NCBI GenBank assembly: GCA_023101885.1
Contig: JALPQD010000303.1
Coordinates: 2,960,882-3,024,881, forward strand
Direction: 5' to 3'
Length of the DNA: 64,000 nucleotides
Source of the DNA: Typhlomys cinereus
Lineage: Eukaryota; Chordata; Mammalia; Rodentia; Platacanthomyidae
Shown: positions 35,582 to 47,935 of the stretch, one piece after another
How positions within the stretch are numbered: position 1 is the stretch's first letter
How the letters are laid out: each line of letters starts with the position of its first letter
Translations under genes and position numbers: made by a program
The notes under the pieces: generated by a model
What the model saw: the letters and a program-made list of their open reading frames with translations, nothing else
Databases searched by the model: none
Told to the model about the DNA's origin: nothing

Positions 35582-35868
35582 GAGGGCTGTGGAGATGGCT
35601 CAGAGGTTTAAGTGCCTGCACTGCAAGCAAAAGGACTGATAGTTCAAATCTCCAGAACCCACATATAATGCTAGGTGGGTATGGTATCCTACCTGGAATT
35701 CCATCTTTGAAGGGTGGAGACTGATAAATCCCTAGCCTCAAAAGAAAACGGTGGACTGAAGTTGATTAGTATTAACCTGGGGCCTCATCATGCATATGCA
35801 ATTGCACATATGTACACCCCATACCATCTCCATGCACATGACAAATAGAAATAAAAAGAAGAAAGATA
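35582..35868 (+). mobile_element. B2/B3-like SINE, divergent
   Basis: Head ggctgtggagatggctcaga, B box-like agttcaaatctcc, body ggtatcctacctggaattcc, tail aaatagaaataaaaag. Confidence 0.7.
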
Positions 35869-35889
35869 CAGGAAAACTTCATCTTTGTA

Positions 35890-35975
35890 TGTGTGTTGCT
35901 AGGGATTGAATCCAGAGTCTTGTGCATTCTAGGCAAGCACTAATTATTGAACCACATAACCAGCATAACTTTATG
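35890..35975 (-). mobile_element. ID-type SINE
   Basis: Reverse complement: gctagggattgaatccagag, cattctaggcaagcac, aaccacataaccagc. Confidence 0.7.
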
Positions 35976-36514
35976 CTTAAGATAATTTAAGGCACTGTAT
36001 GAAACTACTGAGATAATGAGCATTTTAGTTGTGACTCGTTAGGCTTTTACATTTTGAAAAATTCTGAAAAGTTTATAATCGTTCCAGAATGCTGAATAAT
36101 CTCTCTCTTAAATAGCTTTTAAAGTCATAACTTGTAATATCTTTAGTGCTGGAAGCTTTCCTTCCTTCGTAAATATGTTAACAAGACTACTATTATAAGC
36201 TTTGTCATGCTATTATTTTGATTTCATAGTATATGATTTTATATACTAGACAATACTGATCTCCTCCTACTATAAGATTAGGACAGACAAGGCTTTGAAA
36301 GTTCATATTCCCAGTATAGTCACAGTACATCTAGGGTTGGTCTATTCCCTACTGATCATTTTCCCCAGGCATTACTGAGCTCTATGGAAAATTCACATTA
36401 AGTAACATCACAAGAAGTTGGTTCATAAACCATAATATCAGCTCTAGCAGGTCTCTTTTGGACAATGTCCTTACATTAACTCAATTATAGAAAAGAGAAT
36501 GATGTATTCTTTTC

Positions 36515-36610
36515 TTGAGACATAATATTGCTATTATTGCTCTGACCAGCCTAAAATTCATGATACCCATCAGGCTGGACTCAAATTTGTGAGAGGTATG
36601 AGCCACCAAC
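36515..36610 (-). mobile_element. B1-like fragment
   Basis: Reverse-complement B1 features (ctgaccagcctaaaattcat, aggtatgagccacc). Confidence 0.45.
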
Positions 36611-36633
36611 TCTATGAGAAAATGACATATTCT

Positions 36634-36937
36634 TTTTTTTTTTTTTTTTTTCCTTTCAGTGCCCCCATCTGGGCCGAGATCGTCTTTTTTTTTTTTTTTT
36701 TTCTAATAAGTGTGTATGTATTCCTGTGGAGGCCCAAGGGTGACTTCGAGAATCATTCTGGATTCCTTCTACTTCATTTGTGCTTTGCTCTGGGATTTCC
36801 CAGGCTCTGCCCACCAGGGCCTGAAGTGCAGGCTGTGGCCATTTCCGCCTGGTATTTTTATGTGGGACCTGTGATCAGAACTCCGGACCTTCTGCTTACA
36901 ATGCACAATCTTAACGCCTAAACCATTTCTCCAGTCC
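36634..36937 (-). mobile_element. B2-type SINE, older subfamily, with a double A-tail
   Basis: The body (36710-36937) is a standard older copy. Its tail side shows poly-T, a 33-bp non-SINE segment (about 36651-36684) and a second poly-T. Target duplication of the form aatgacatattct / aatgatatattct flanks the whole unit, so the 33 bp arrived with the SINE. Confidence 0.8.
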
Positions 36938-37384
36938 AAGAATGATATATTCTTAAGAGACATTTTTATTAACCTATAACCTTTCTTCTCTAAAAGATAT
37001 TCTACCTAGATAATCAGTATCAGCTCTCAGAAACACAGACTCCTTCCTTACAGGAAAAGATACACTAGAAAATACTTTTTTTTTCTTTTATGATGATCAG
37101 CAATGATTTGTTCTGTTCTCCCACTTCCCCTAATATCTACTTTATATTCCTCATGAAATTAGAATTTTCAGGTGGGCACAGGCTATATACAGCTCCTAAC
37201 CTTTCTGGCAGCTATGCCTGTCTATGCCACAGCTCTGACATGTGTGCAATAGATGTACATGAAATGTCTGGGAATCATGCTTAACAAAACATCGGCAACT
37301 ACCTTCTATTTTCCACTGCATCCTCTCTTTCCTCTGTTTTTTTTTTTCCAATGTATTTTTTTAATTCTTAGTCAGTAGGAATGA

Positions 37385-37465
37385 TGTTGGAGTATAGCTC
37401 AGTGATACAGTGCTTGCCTAGTAGGCACAGCTTCTGGGTTCTATCCCCTGGTACTACAAAAATGT
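37385..37465 (+). mobile_element. ID-type SINE
   Basis: gttggagtatagctcagtga, agtgcttgcctagtaggc, gggttctatcccctggtac, then a short A run. Confidence 0.75.
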
Positions 37466-37869
37466 GTAGATGAGCTTTATACCCAACTTGAAGGAGGAAT
37501 GGTAAGAAGGAAGCGGGAACAGCTAATATAGGGTCCCTTATTCTATTACACTCCCTATCAGACCTATGAAATTTTTTACATGTAATGGGAAATAAATTTT
37601 AATCTCAAAACACTTGTTTTCTATCACTTGTAGTTGAATGCATCTCAAATAATGACAATCTTGGTCAGTAGTATTTTAAACTTAAAATATTTAAAATTTA
37701 AAAGACTGAAAAACTTAAAATGATTTAAAGTACATATACCCAGGAGACTAGATCATGGATCTTAATTCTCATTTAGACAAATATACTTTTTTCCTATGAC
37801 AGTATCCATTGTTTTGATAACACATTAAATAATTAGAACACAAGGAATTTGACATTACCATGTAATCTT

Positions 37870-38195
37870 TTTTTTCATTTTCATGTGTGTATGTATTCCT
37901 GTGTTTGTGGGGTATGTGTGCATACGTGGAGGTTTAAGGTTGATATCTTCCATTGCTTTTTTTCCTACCTTATTTGAGGCCAGATTTCTTTTTGTGTTTG
38001 TGTGTGCAGAAGCATGCACGTGTATAGGTGTATGTGTATCAGAAGTCACTGTGTGTGTGTGTCTGTTGAGGTCCAAGGTTGACTTTTGGAAATCCTGGAT
38101 TGCTCTATCTCATTTTGGCTTTGCTCTGCCTTCCAGGATTTCCCAGGCTCTGCCTTCCAGGGTTTAAACACTGAGTCATCTTTCCAGTCTTACAA
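37870..38195 (-). mobile_element. B2-type SINE (older) with TG-rich flank
   Basis: 38030-38195 is the SINE reverse complement (aggtccaaggttgactttt, ccaggatttcccaggctctg, agtcatctttccagtc). 37870-38030 is TG-rich and may be a second decayed B3-like copy. Confidence 0.65.
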
Positions 38196-38355
38196 CATAA
38201 TCTTAACATGGGGCACTGAAGTAGCCTGGAATAACCAGAAAACATTTATTAATTTCCTTCACAGAATCACAGAGTCAAGATCTTCTACATTATGTATCAC
38301 AGTTAATCACCTTTATCTCACTTTATGCATTCTGTAGCTAATAGCTCATATATAT

Positions 38356-38646
38356 TTACAGGTTGAGTATCCTTTATTTGAAATATTTGAGACCAGAAAT
38401 ATATTGGTGTTTCATTGTTTGATTCTGTATGTATGTATGTATGCATGTATGTATAATGTAAAATATTTGAGATGGGACACTGAATATGAAAGTCATGTAT
38501 GTTTCACATATACTGAATACACATAGCCTAAAACTTATTTTGTACAGTATTTTATAGTGTCTATGTTTTGACTGTGACCTGTCATAAGAGGTTCTGTATG
38601 TTTTAAAGCTTTTTGGATTTAATATGTTCAGAATAGGGAATTCAAT
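38356..38646 (+). mobile_element. Tigger/pogo-like DNA transposon relic
   Basis: Starts caggttgagtatcctttatt with gaccagaaat, contains tatactgaatacacatagcc and gactgtgacctgtcataaga, and ends ctttttggatttaatatg. These are landmarks of a common mammalian pogo-like non-autonomous element. A (GTAT)n run sits at 38430-38455. It has no coding capacity. Confidence 0.6.
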
Positions 38647-38689
38647 AAAGATAGAAATACCGAAGAAAAACTAAACTGAAATAATACTG

Positions 38690-39290
38690 GAAAAAAAATC
38701 CAGTAAGTCAAACAGAAAGCTCAGTGGAAATGCATCATGGGGGAGAGGAAAACAAGATAGAGGAATCAGTACATTCAGTCAAGAACAACAATAAAAAAAT
38801 TTTTTTTAAGGAACCAAATATGTGGGATCTTTGGGACAACATGAAAAGACAAAAATCTATGAATTATGAACATATAAGGAAAAGAATTCCATGCCAAAGG
38901 TATTGGACATATTTCCCATGTGATCATAACAAAAATATCCTGAATTTAAAAGAGAGTTATATTCAAAGCAAGGCATATAAAGCACCAAATAGACAAAATC
39001 AGAAGAAAAACTTTCCACATATTACAGATAAAATATCAATATACAGAATAGTGAAGCACAATAGAACTGCAAGAGAAAAACATCAAGTCACAAACATGTA
39101 AAGGCAGGTCCATCAGTAAAACATCTAATCTTTCAATAGAAATTCCAAAAACTGGGAGGGTATGGAAAAATATATTTTAAGTTCTGAACAATCTAGCAAA
39201 ATTATCATAATTGATGGAGAATTAAAACACTTTCCAAGATAAAAGCAACCCAAATGAATTTATAACCACTAAGCCAACTCTGTAGAGGAT
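38690..39290 (+). mobile_element. L1 ORF1/HAL1-like relic
   Basis: A 125-codon open frame (38724-39101) has weak L1 ORF1-like text (KEPNMWDLWDNMKR near the middle, TAREKHQVT at the end). It is followed by non-coding sequence typical of HAL1-like 3' ends (ggtatggaaaaatatatttt, tctagcaaaattatc). There is no ORF2. Confidence 0.45.
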
Positions 39291-39455
39291 ACTGGCTAAT
39301 TCTCCTGTCTTCACCTCCTACTCACAGGTAGGAATTCTGAGATTACAAATGTGTGAGACTACATCTAGATTTTTACATGGGTTCCAGGGATGGAACTCAG
39401 ATCATCAAATTGCAAGCACTTTTACCTGTTGAGCCAATTTCTTGGCCTCATGTTT
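39270..39455 (-). mobile_element. B1-like and B3-like fragments
   Basis: 39270-39370 is B1-like (gattacaaatgtgtgagac). 39371-39455 is a reverse-complement B3-like head (gatggaactcagatcatc, gttgagccaatttcttggcc). Confidence 0.5.
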
Positions 39456-39599
39456 CTTAGGTTTTATGGGAATTTTTAAGTCAGAGAATATGAAAAATTC
39501 AGGAAAAGAGTATTAAAGTAATAACTTAAAATCTAATATATTCTGAATTGAACTATAACTTAATTTTATTGGATGTATGAGTTATCCATTATTTCCTTT

Positions 39600-39623
39600 T
39601 AAAATTTGTATTTGTTAATGAAC

Positions 39624-39663
<40 letters not shown>

Positions 39664-39805
39664 ACACGCATGCCTGCTATGGTGGCATTATCAGTAAAGA
39701 TCAGAGAACTAGTCAGTTTTCTTTCCACATGTGGGATTCTGGAGATCAGATATAGGTCTTTAGGTTTGTGAGTAGGTGCCTTATCCACTGAGCTATCTCA
39801 TCAGC
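39600..39805 (-). mobile_element. B3-like SINE with (GA)n tract
   Basis: An AG repeat at 39623-39662 is followed by reverse-complement B3-like body and head (agatcagatataggtctt, ccactgagctatctcatcag). Confidence 0.6.
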
Positions 39806-40376
39806 TTCCCATTAAGTATTTCTTACCAAAAATATGCAATTCTATGAATTCACACTGGACATACCTGGAACATACGAGATAATAAATGAGAAATAAGTAG
39901 AGATAGTAAATACTAGTAGAATACTGGATGAAATAGTTGTAATAATATTAAAACCATAAACGTTTGTTTCTCAAGAATGCACAAGTTTTTAAGGCCTCCA
40001 AAGAATTTCAAGGCCATTAAGCAAAGCAATGTGATCCACCAGTCTTTAGGACCTCTCACTCCAAATATAACAAATAAGGAAACAGGTCAAAGACTGTATG
40101 GTGTATACATACAAAGACTGTATGTGTGTAACACAAAATTGGCTCAGGTTGCATGCACAGGACAAAAGGGCAAAAAGGCAAGTATTTGAGACCAAGTTTG
40201 TTAGACGAGTTCTTTACGGAAAGGAAGAAAAACTTCTATCTGAACGATGACCCCCTTCTGTTCAACACTTAGCACAATAATTTGTACACAGAAGTTAAAG
40301 TATTAGTCAGATTAGACAAATTAGAAATTTTCTGTACTAGAACCATTTTGATTCAAATGAAGAATGATCAGGTATC

Positions 40377-40660
40377 TTTTTTTTTTTTAACTTTTTTATT
40401 TTTATTGTGTGTGTGTGTGTGTGTATCCAAGGGCACTGTATGTCCCTGTGGAGGACCAAGGGTGACTTTGAGAATCATCCTGGATTGTTTCTACCTTCTT
40501 TTTGATTCCCTCTGGAATTTTCCAGGCTCTGCCCACTAGGGCTGGAAGTGCAGGCTGCTGCTGTTTCTGTCTGGTGTTTTTTACATGGAACCTGGGATCA
40601 GAACTCAGGACCTTCTGCTTGTGAGGCAGAGTCAACCCCTGAGCCATCTCTCTAGCCCCA
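40377..40660 (-). mobile_element. B2-type SINE, older subfamily
   Basis: Reverse complement: poly-T, (TG)n, tatccaagggcactgtatgt, gaggaccaagggtgacttt, ctgagccatctctctagccc. A full-length, well preserved copy. Confidence 0.9.
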
Positions 40661-40729
40661 GCTGTCATTCTTAATTCAATTTATTTAACAATTATACAGA
40701 CTTTATCTATGGACTTTGGGGTAAGTTGT

Positions 40730-40815
40730 ATGTTTTGCTGTGCTAGGGATGCAACCAAGAATCTCCTACAAGTTAGGAAAGCACTCACTCCACTGTTGAG
40801 TTAAACCCCCAGGTC
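40730..40815 (-). mobile_element. ID-type SINE
   Basis: Reverse complement: gctagggatgcaaccaagaa, aaagcactcactccactg, taaacccccaggtc. Confidence 0.6.
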
Positions 40816-41385
40816 TTGCTACTGTTTTTTTTTTTTTATTGGAAAAGTCACACAAATACTGAGTTTATTTTAAAATCTAATCCTCTGTATACCATGAAAC
40901 AGGAGGATGATACTATGCAGATAGATGATATCATGTACATTGCAACATAGACTTGTCCACTGTCTTTTAAGGTATCCCTTTATAATAATGTTCTTAACTT
41001 TTCTGAGAAGACCACAGTATTACCATTTTTGAGCTAAATGCACATGTATACTAAGGGTTAGCCTGTGGAAAAATCATACTAGTGCATACTTTTAATGACC
41101 TTTTCAAATACTATGATTAGAGATTGCCTAGAGATCATTACTAAACTAATTTTTCTCTGAAACCAGTTTTCTCAGAACACAGGGGTTTGGTAAGTGAATA
41201 AAAACACAATATGTTAAAATAAATGAAACAAGATAAATAAGTTAAACTTTATTCAGCATTAGTTTACTCAATGAAGGAAACTGATGTTAAATAAGTATGA
41301 GGAGAAATGGTGATCAAAAAACTATCATGAAGAATTTGAATAAAAAGAACAATATTCAATGAATCCCTGTTTCAAAAATATTTAA

Positions 41386-42110
41386 GTACCCCTTTTGGGT
41401 TCTGGGCTCCTGGCTGGTCCTTGGCCACTCTCCTAGGCTCTGGGACACCAGCTGGCATTGGTGGATTGGATTTCCTCTCTCCTGGGGGCCAGTGGTAACT
41501 ACTGGCAGCCCCTTGGCCACATCCCTAGGTTCTAGATCACTAGCAGGCTAACTACTGGCAGCCCCTTGGCCACATCCCTAGGTTCTAGATCACTAGCAGG
41601 CTTTGGCAGATCAGATTCCCTCTCTCATGGGGATCAGTGCAAGGCAGCTTTAACCAACACTCCTTTTCAGTCAACTAATAATAGAACCTCCAAGATTTTA
41701 ACAGAGTCCACAGGCAGCACACACCTGGGACCAAAGTACCAACACCTTGCTACTGAGGACCCTAAAGCTCCTTCCATTGAACAGAAGCAAAACTTGGCAA
41801 AGTCATCCATGTATTCCTGGCTTCAGAGGTATCAAAGATGCAAGAGGGCGGAGGTTGTTGATTGCTCCTCCAGGGCTTCAGAGAATAGCAGAATTCAGGA
41901 AACATGTGGTAGAAAGTATGCAGTTTGGAGGCCCAAGAAGGGCAGTTTGTGCTGTGGAGTTGAAGCCTGATTTGCATTAAGAAGTAAAGATGTTAGAAAT
42001 TTCAGAGGCAACTTGGAACATATGCCAAGGAGAGCTGCATACCTCAGGACAAGTCAGCCCAAGAGGGTGATGTATTCTACGGGCAACTGCATTGGAGGGG
42101 TGGAATCGAA
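41386..42110 (+). mobile_element. MaLR internal segment in plus orientation
   Basis: 41800-42080 matches, in reverse complement, the MaLR internal region at about 32150-32410 (shared peptide-like text GFRGIKD and RRAVCAVE, and shared gcatatgccaaggagagc-type DNA). 41386-41800 is not found in the other copy. It contains a perfect 53-bp tandem duplication. Confidence 0.55.
41497..41602. repeat. Perfect 53-bp tandem duplication
   Basis: The unit begins aactactggcagccccttgg and ends cactagcaggct. Copies at 41497-41549 and 41550-41602 are identical. Confidence 0.97.
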
Positions 42111-43339
42111 GCCCTTTGGAAATGTATGATTTCAACCTTGGGTTTGGAGATTGGGCCTCTTGAATCCCAGTTGATTCAGCTTATCAGTTTTTCTGCTTGG
42201 GTGGTTGCTTTAGGGTACAAACAGACCCTTGCTTTGGAACTCCACCCTTTAGCTCATTCCTTCCAAAAGGATTTGCATTCTTATGGGTGGGAGACTTCCC
42301 TGAGGAATTTGCCCTCAGGGGGCAGCCTCTCCTATTATCCAAATTGAGATCAAGCTTTGATTTACAATGGAGCTAAACTGCTTCTCCCAGGTTCAACTCT
42401 TTAAGTTTGCCATTGCATTTTTCTTCATCAGACCTCACAGTTTCTGCTTCTTGCCTGATTCCTTGTTCTTTCTCCTAACTCTGAAGACAACTAAAAAGTA
42501 GCCATATCATATTATCAAGACTACATTGCTTTGAAAGCACTCCAGTTTAACTTCAGACAAGCTTTCAGGATGAGGGCAAAACTTCACTAAACTCTCCACC
42601 AACACATGGCTCCATGTGTCACTTGTCCAGTTCCAAACACAGTATCTATTCCCCTCTGGACCATCACAAGCTGGGCTTCCACTGCCTGTGTCTCTCACAG
42701 CATGCTTTCTTCCAAGCTCTCAAAATAATGGCCCATTTGGCCCCATCACTAAGACACAAAGACTTTCCCAACACAAAGTCTCAAAGTTCTCCATATTTCT
42801 CTCAACAAACAGTTCCAAAGGCACACTAGTCACATCACAGCATTGGCCATACTGCTGGGTACCAACTTCTCTCAGCTTCACAAATAGCTTCACGTTGTGG
42901 TACCAGATGCTTTTAATCTTACAGCAACACACCTCATTTCTGGTACCAATTTCTGTAATTGTTACTCTTATCTGTTGTTGTGAGAGAGCACTCAAAGTCA
43001 AGCAACTTCAGGAAGAAAGGAGATTTATTCAGCTTATGGTTCCAGAAATAGTCTTTCATAGCAGAGGCAACAGGGCAGGTAGCTGAAGCTGGAGGCAGGC
43101 TAAGTCACTGCAAAAATCCTGGAATCTCTCTTCTTCTAAGAGTTTCTATGTTCTATGGTTCCTTTTATCTGGTCAGCTATTGGGAGATTCCAATCAGATC
43201 TAGGGAGGTTCCAATCAGATCTAGGGCTGGTCTTTGTATTGTAAATGTATTGATCTGGATAACTTCTTCAGGTAGTTTGACAGCTGATCTTATTTAATGC
43301 CACGTGTGGTCAAGTTGACACCCAAGATTAACTATCTCA
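42111..43339 (-). mobile_element. MaLR 5' LTR and 5' internal region, minus orientation
   Basis: The LTR is 42952-43339 (outer edge TGAGATAGTTAATC on the minus strand). A TGGTACCAGAAATGAGG primer-binding-like site lies just inside. The internal text matches 32430-33290 of the other MaLR (ttatccaaattgagatca, actacattgctttgaaag). A 21-bp step duplication (ggttccaatcagatctaggg) occurs at about 43185-43226. Confidence 0.7.
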
Positions 43340-45738
43340 CCCCCAGAATCAGAGCAGGGCTTTCACACTTTTTTTTTTTTTTTGATAGTATATCTTCTTT
43401 ACCCACGAAATAACAGCAAGAAATGTTAGACTAAGACTTTAAACACTAGATAAACAGTAGCAGTAACAGTCCAAGTGCAGTAATTCTGTCTGACTCATAA
43501 CAGTCATAAACACTCACCAGAAAAATTCTAGAAATCAAGCACAAAATGACCAAGTTACACTGAAAATCTACAAGAAACAACAAACCATGACAACAGCTAC
43601 CCCACAAAAACATTGACCCCATCACAATAGATCCCTACCAGAATAACCCCTTGGATATTAGTCAAGAATTCAATAATGAAGGCAAGGATTTTCAAAGTGT
43701 GATCTTTAACATGATGAAAACAATGAAAGAGGAAATCTGAGAGGAATTAAATAACTGCATTAGCTAATAAGAACAGGAGCATAACAGGTACTTAGATGAA
43801 ATGAAAAAGGCAGTTGAAGAAACAAAGCTAGGCACAGAGCAATTGAAAAAATTGCTAATACAAAGATTAAGCTTGAAATAAAAAATAAGCTAACTATAAT
43901 TCAAAATTCAACAGAAAGTCTTGCCAGCAGAACCTTTAATAAAGCGGAAAATAGAATATCAGAACTGAAGACAAAAAGGCTGAACAAAATGGTTCAATTA
44001 AAGAGGCTGAAAAAGCCCCCCAAAAATTCTGGAGAGGAATATGCAAGATTCCTTGAAGAAACCAAAACTGAGCATTCATGGAATACCAGAAGAAGAAACC
44101 CATAAAACCACTCCAGAAGAGATTTTTCATACTATCATTAATGAAAATTTTCCACATCTATGGAGATTCCTCATCCAAGTACAAGAGGCATATTGTACAT
44201 CATTCAGATATGATCAAAACAGAAACTCGCCATGACAAATTATAATCAAACAACACAGATACATGACAAAGATAATGTGCTGAGGATGTCAAGAGAAAAA
44301 AAAAACAAGTCATATTTAAAGGTAAGCCTATTAAAATAACAGCTGAAAGCGGGAGGAATCACAATGCCAGACCTTAATCTATACTACAAACACACAGTAA
44401 TAAAGACAGCATGGTACTGGCTCCAAAACAAACACATAGATCAATGGATAAGGGTCAAAGACCGAGAAATAAGCCACTACACATACAGTCACCTGCTTTT
44501 TGACATAGGGGCCCAGAAAACTCAATGCTGAAGAACAGTATTTTTAACAAAGTGCAAACTGGCAAAACTGGATATCCACATCCAGAAGATTGAAACTGGA
44601 TCCTTGCTTGTCATCATGTACAAAAATCAATTCCAAAGGGATCCAAGACCTTAATATTAGATAGACCAGAGACTATAAAAATCCTAGAAAAGTAGGTAAT
44701 CCCTTCAAACTGATTGGCCTAGGCCATTTTTTAAATAGGACCTCAATAGCTCAGGAAATAGAACCAACTCTCAACAAATGGGGTCTCATGAAATTAAAGA
44801 GCTTTTGTTTAGCTAAAGATAATTGTCAACTTAGCAAAAAGACAACCCACAGAATGGGAGAAAATCTTCACCAACCACACGTCAGATAGAGGACTAATAT
44901 CTAGAGTGTACAAAGAACTCAAAAAAAAAGTAAACACCAAGGAGATAAATAGCCGAATTAGAAAATGGGCCATGGAACTTAAGAGAAATATTTCCCAGGA
45001 AGAAACTGAAATGTCCAACAAATACCTTAAAAAAATTTTCCACCTCTCTAGCCATCAGGAAAATGCAAATCAAAACTATCCTGAGATATCATCTCACACT
45101 GGTCAGAATGGTGAAAATCCAAAAGACATGCAACAATACATGCTGGAGAGGATGTGGGATGAGGGGACCTCATACATTACTGATGGAAATGCAGACTTGT
45201 ACAACCACTATGGCACAATGTGGCAGTTCCTAAAAAAGTTAAAAATTGAAATGCCATATGACCCTACTATACCACTGCTGGGAAGAGTCCCAAAAATGTT
45301 TTATTATACTATAGCGACACACGTACATCCATATTCATTCCAACACTATCCATAATAGCAAAATCATGGAATCAACCTCGATGTCTGACAGTTGACAAGT
45401 AGATAATGAAAATATGGCACATATACATGGTGGACTATTACACAGCCATCAAAAATGAATTAATAAAATTTGCTGCTAAATAGATGGAACTGGAAGAAAT
45501 CATATCGAGTGAAGTATCCCAAGCACAGAAAACCAGACGTAGCATGTTCTTCCTAATACGTGGAACCTAATTCTAAGCCCTCATAATCACATACTCAAGG
45601 GAAAATCTTTTTACAACTATCTTTTACAACTATGAAGGATTTGAAATAAGAAGGTAGGGCAAAAAAGATCCAAAGAGAATGAAGACAAAGGAACAAAGTT
45701 CAATTGAGAAATAAGACCACTGTCAAGAAAGACCCATA

Positions 45739-46021
45739 GGGGCTGGAGAGGTGGCTCAGGGGTTAAGCCCCTGCCTTGCAGGCGGAAGGTCCTGAGTTTG
45801 GATCCTAGACCCCACGTATAGAACGCCGGGCCTGTGTTTCTGGTCCTGGTAGGGCGGAGCCTGTGAATCCCGGGGCAGAGTAAACAAGGAGGAGGTGGAG
45901 GCGCTCCATGGTGGTTCCTGAATTCGTCCGTGGTTCTACACACATACACACTTGCACACACACATACACACTTGCACACACACATACACTCACAATTGAA
46001 TAAATAATAAATAATAAAAAA
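45739..46021 (+). mobile_element. B2-type SINE, young subfamily, in the LINE-1
   Basis: Head ggggctggagaggtggctca and gaattcgtccgtggttctac. The body is short by about 20 bp near 45822 (gccgggcctgtg). Exact target duplication aagaaagacccata at 45725-45738 and 46022-46035. Confidence 0.97.
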
Positions 46022-46238
46022 AAGAAAGACCCATAATTAGAGAGATATCTGATCCAATCCACAGTCATCTTTCCCAAACTCTGGTGCTTGGAGTGGTTTG
46101 AAGCACTGGATGTGTGTTCCCCATCATGGGGGAAGGAAGGTTAGTGATTAGTAGACAGCTAGATGATGTCCTGGAGGTTGATCTCACCCACTGCTGTTCC
46201 CTACTTCTGATCCTCCCTCTCCTTCAAACCTTCCCTTA

Positions 46239-46517
46239 GTTTTTTTTTATTCAATTGTGCGTGTATGTGTGTATGTGTGTGTATGTATGTGTATATGTGT
46301 GTGTAGAACCACGGACGAATTCCAGAACCACCATGGACTGCCTCCACCACCTCCTTGTTTACTCGGCCCCGGGATTCACAGGCTCCGCCCTACCAGGACC
46401 AGAAACGCAGGCCACCCCCACTTCCGCCTGGCGTCTATACGTGGGGTCTAGGATCCGAACTCAGGATCTTCCGCCTGCAAGGCAGAGGCTTAACCCCTGA
46501 GCCACCTCTCCAGCCCC
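46239..46517 (-). mobile_element. B2-type SINE, young subfamily, in the LINE-1
   Basis: Reverse complement: ttttattcaattgtgcgtgt, ccacggacgaattccagaac, gagccacctctccagccc. Exact target duplication caaaccttccctta at 46225-46238 and 46518-46531. Confidence 0.97.
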
Positions 46518-47164
46518 CAAACCTTCCCTTATATAAAGGCCTCTCTTTAACAGTTTCTGTATTGTTGGATAGGATAGGATCTCAACACCCAGATAGGATG
46601 CAGCCTTGTGCAGTGCAAGAATAGCAAGGATCTCAGGAGAAATAGTTTCAGGAAGGTGATCCTTAGGTGCAAGGGGTTAGACAGAGGTAGGGGTATACCT
46701 GTATTAGCAGGCCTCCCAAGGAAGGGCCTCTTGGTCTGCCACAGAAGCCTGAACCCCCATGAGAACAGATGATATAGAGCGAACCCCATGACCCATAGAA
46801 CCAAAGGACAGGAGAATAGGAGGGAGTACACTGGACCCATGTAGGGAGGGGAGGGAGCATGGGATGGGAGAGAATGAGAGGGAAGGGAAGAAAGAAGGAA
46901 AGGGGGAATGAGGGAGGCAAGGAACATATATATAAAAATGTAATTTTAATAAATTTATTAAAAAGTTTAGGTATAATATTTTCTTTTGCTTATGTACATT
47001 TTTATGAAAATATATTATTTAGGGGCACACACATGTGAAAAGTCCAATAGTTGCTGGAGAGAAAGAAATGTCCAATGGTGTTTATTTCTATCTTTACAGA
47101 TGAAATGTACCCCCTTATAAATCTATTTACTTAAGCTCCTCTGCATGAAAGATTTAAAACCAAA

Positions 47165-47245
47165 TTCACATGGGTGGTGGAGATATGATCTCCAGTCTTC
47201 ATGTTTCCTTGTTGAGTGTTTTTACCCATGAACCATCTTTCCTGT
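47165..47245 (-). mobile_element. B3-like fragment
   Basis: Short reverse-complement remnant (tatgatctccagtcttcatg, acccatgaaccatctttcc). Confidence 0.35.
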
Positions 47246-47872
47246 TCACCAGAACTCTTTTTGTAATCCAAATAGCCTTGGATCAGAAGTTTGATTCATT
47301 AAAAATAAAATTTAACAATCACTATACTCTTTTTCAAGGTATTGAGGAAATAAAACAATTTCTTCTGCAGTACTTATTTCTTTATCACTTGTTTTTGATT
47401 TCAGATTCAGAAATTTCTTAGGCACTTAGTAATATTCACCTATGAGAGACTACATGACTAGATTAAATATACAGCTGTTATTTAAGAAAAAGGATCGGTC
47501 AAATCAATTTGAGAATCCCCAGACTTTTTATCCTAATCTAGTCTGCTTTCCTTTCCATTGTATGATGAAATCTGTAAGAGGCTTTCATATATTTCCACCT
47601 TACCTTTCAGAGGTATTTGAGTACAGATCTCAATTGTAAAAGAAAAACAACCATCTCATTTTGCTACAGTACTCACAAATAAAAGCAACACTCGTGAAAA
47701 CAAAAGATTAAATCCTCAATTACATTAACTCAATTCCTTTTCATTTTATTCTGATTAAACTTATCTTTCATCAAAAGTACAATAGTATAAAGTTACAGCG
47801 GCAGCCTCTTATAAGTTGTATTTTAGGATAACCTCCAAAACTCTGTAATGATATAAAGGTCTTTTTAACAAA

Positions 47873-47875
<3 letters not shown>

Positions 47876-47935
<60 letters not shown>

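Larger units (their letters stand above)
43550..46965 (+). mobile_element. Internally deleted LINE-1 with ORF1, end of ORF2 and 3' UTR
   Basis: An ORF1 relic at about 43660-44345 (translated HGIPEEE, EEIFHTIINENFPHL, VQEAY) runs directly at about 44345 into the ORF2 C-terminus (translated [19 protein letters not shown]). Most of ORF2, including reverse transcriptase, is absent. C-terminal ORF2 text continues to about 45560, then a 3' UTR with purine-rich tract (46835-46920) and a terminal aataaatttattaaaaag. Two young SINEs lie inside the 3' UTR. Stops make it inactive. Confidence 0.8.

Noticed and set aside
44906..45355. 149-residue plus-strand frame
   Set aside because: It is the C-terminal end of LINE-1 ORF2 in a deleted, inactive element.
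46547..46927. 126-residue minus-strand frame rich in Leu, Ser and Pro
   Set aside because: It is the antisense of the LINE-1 purine-rich 3' UTR.
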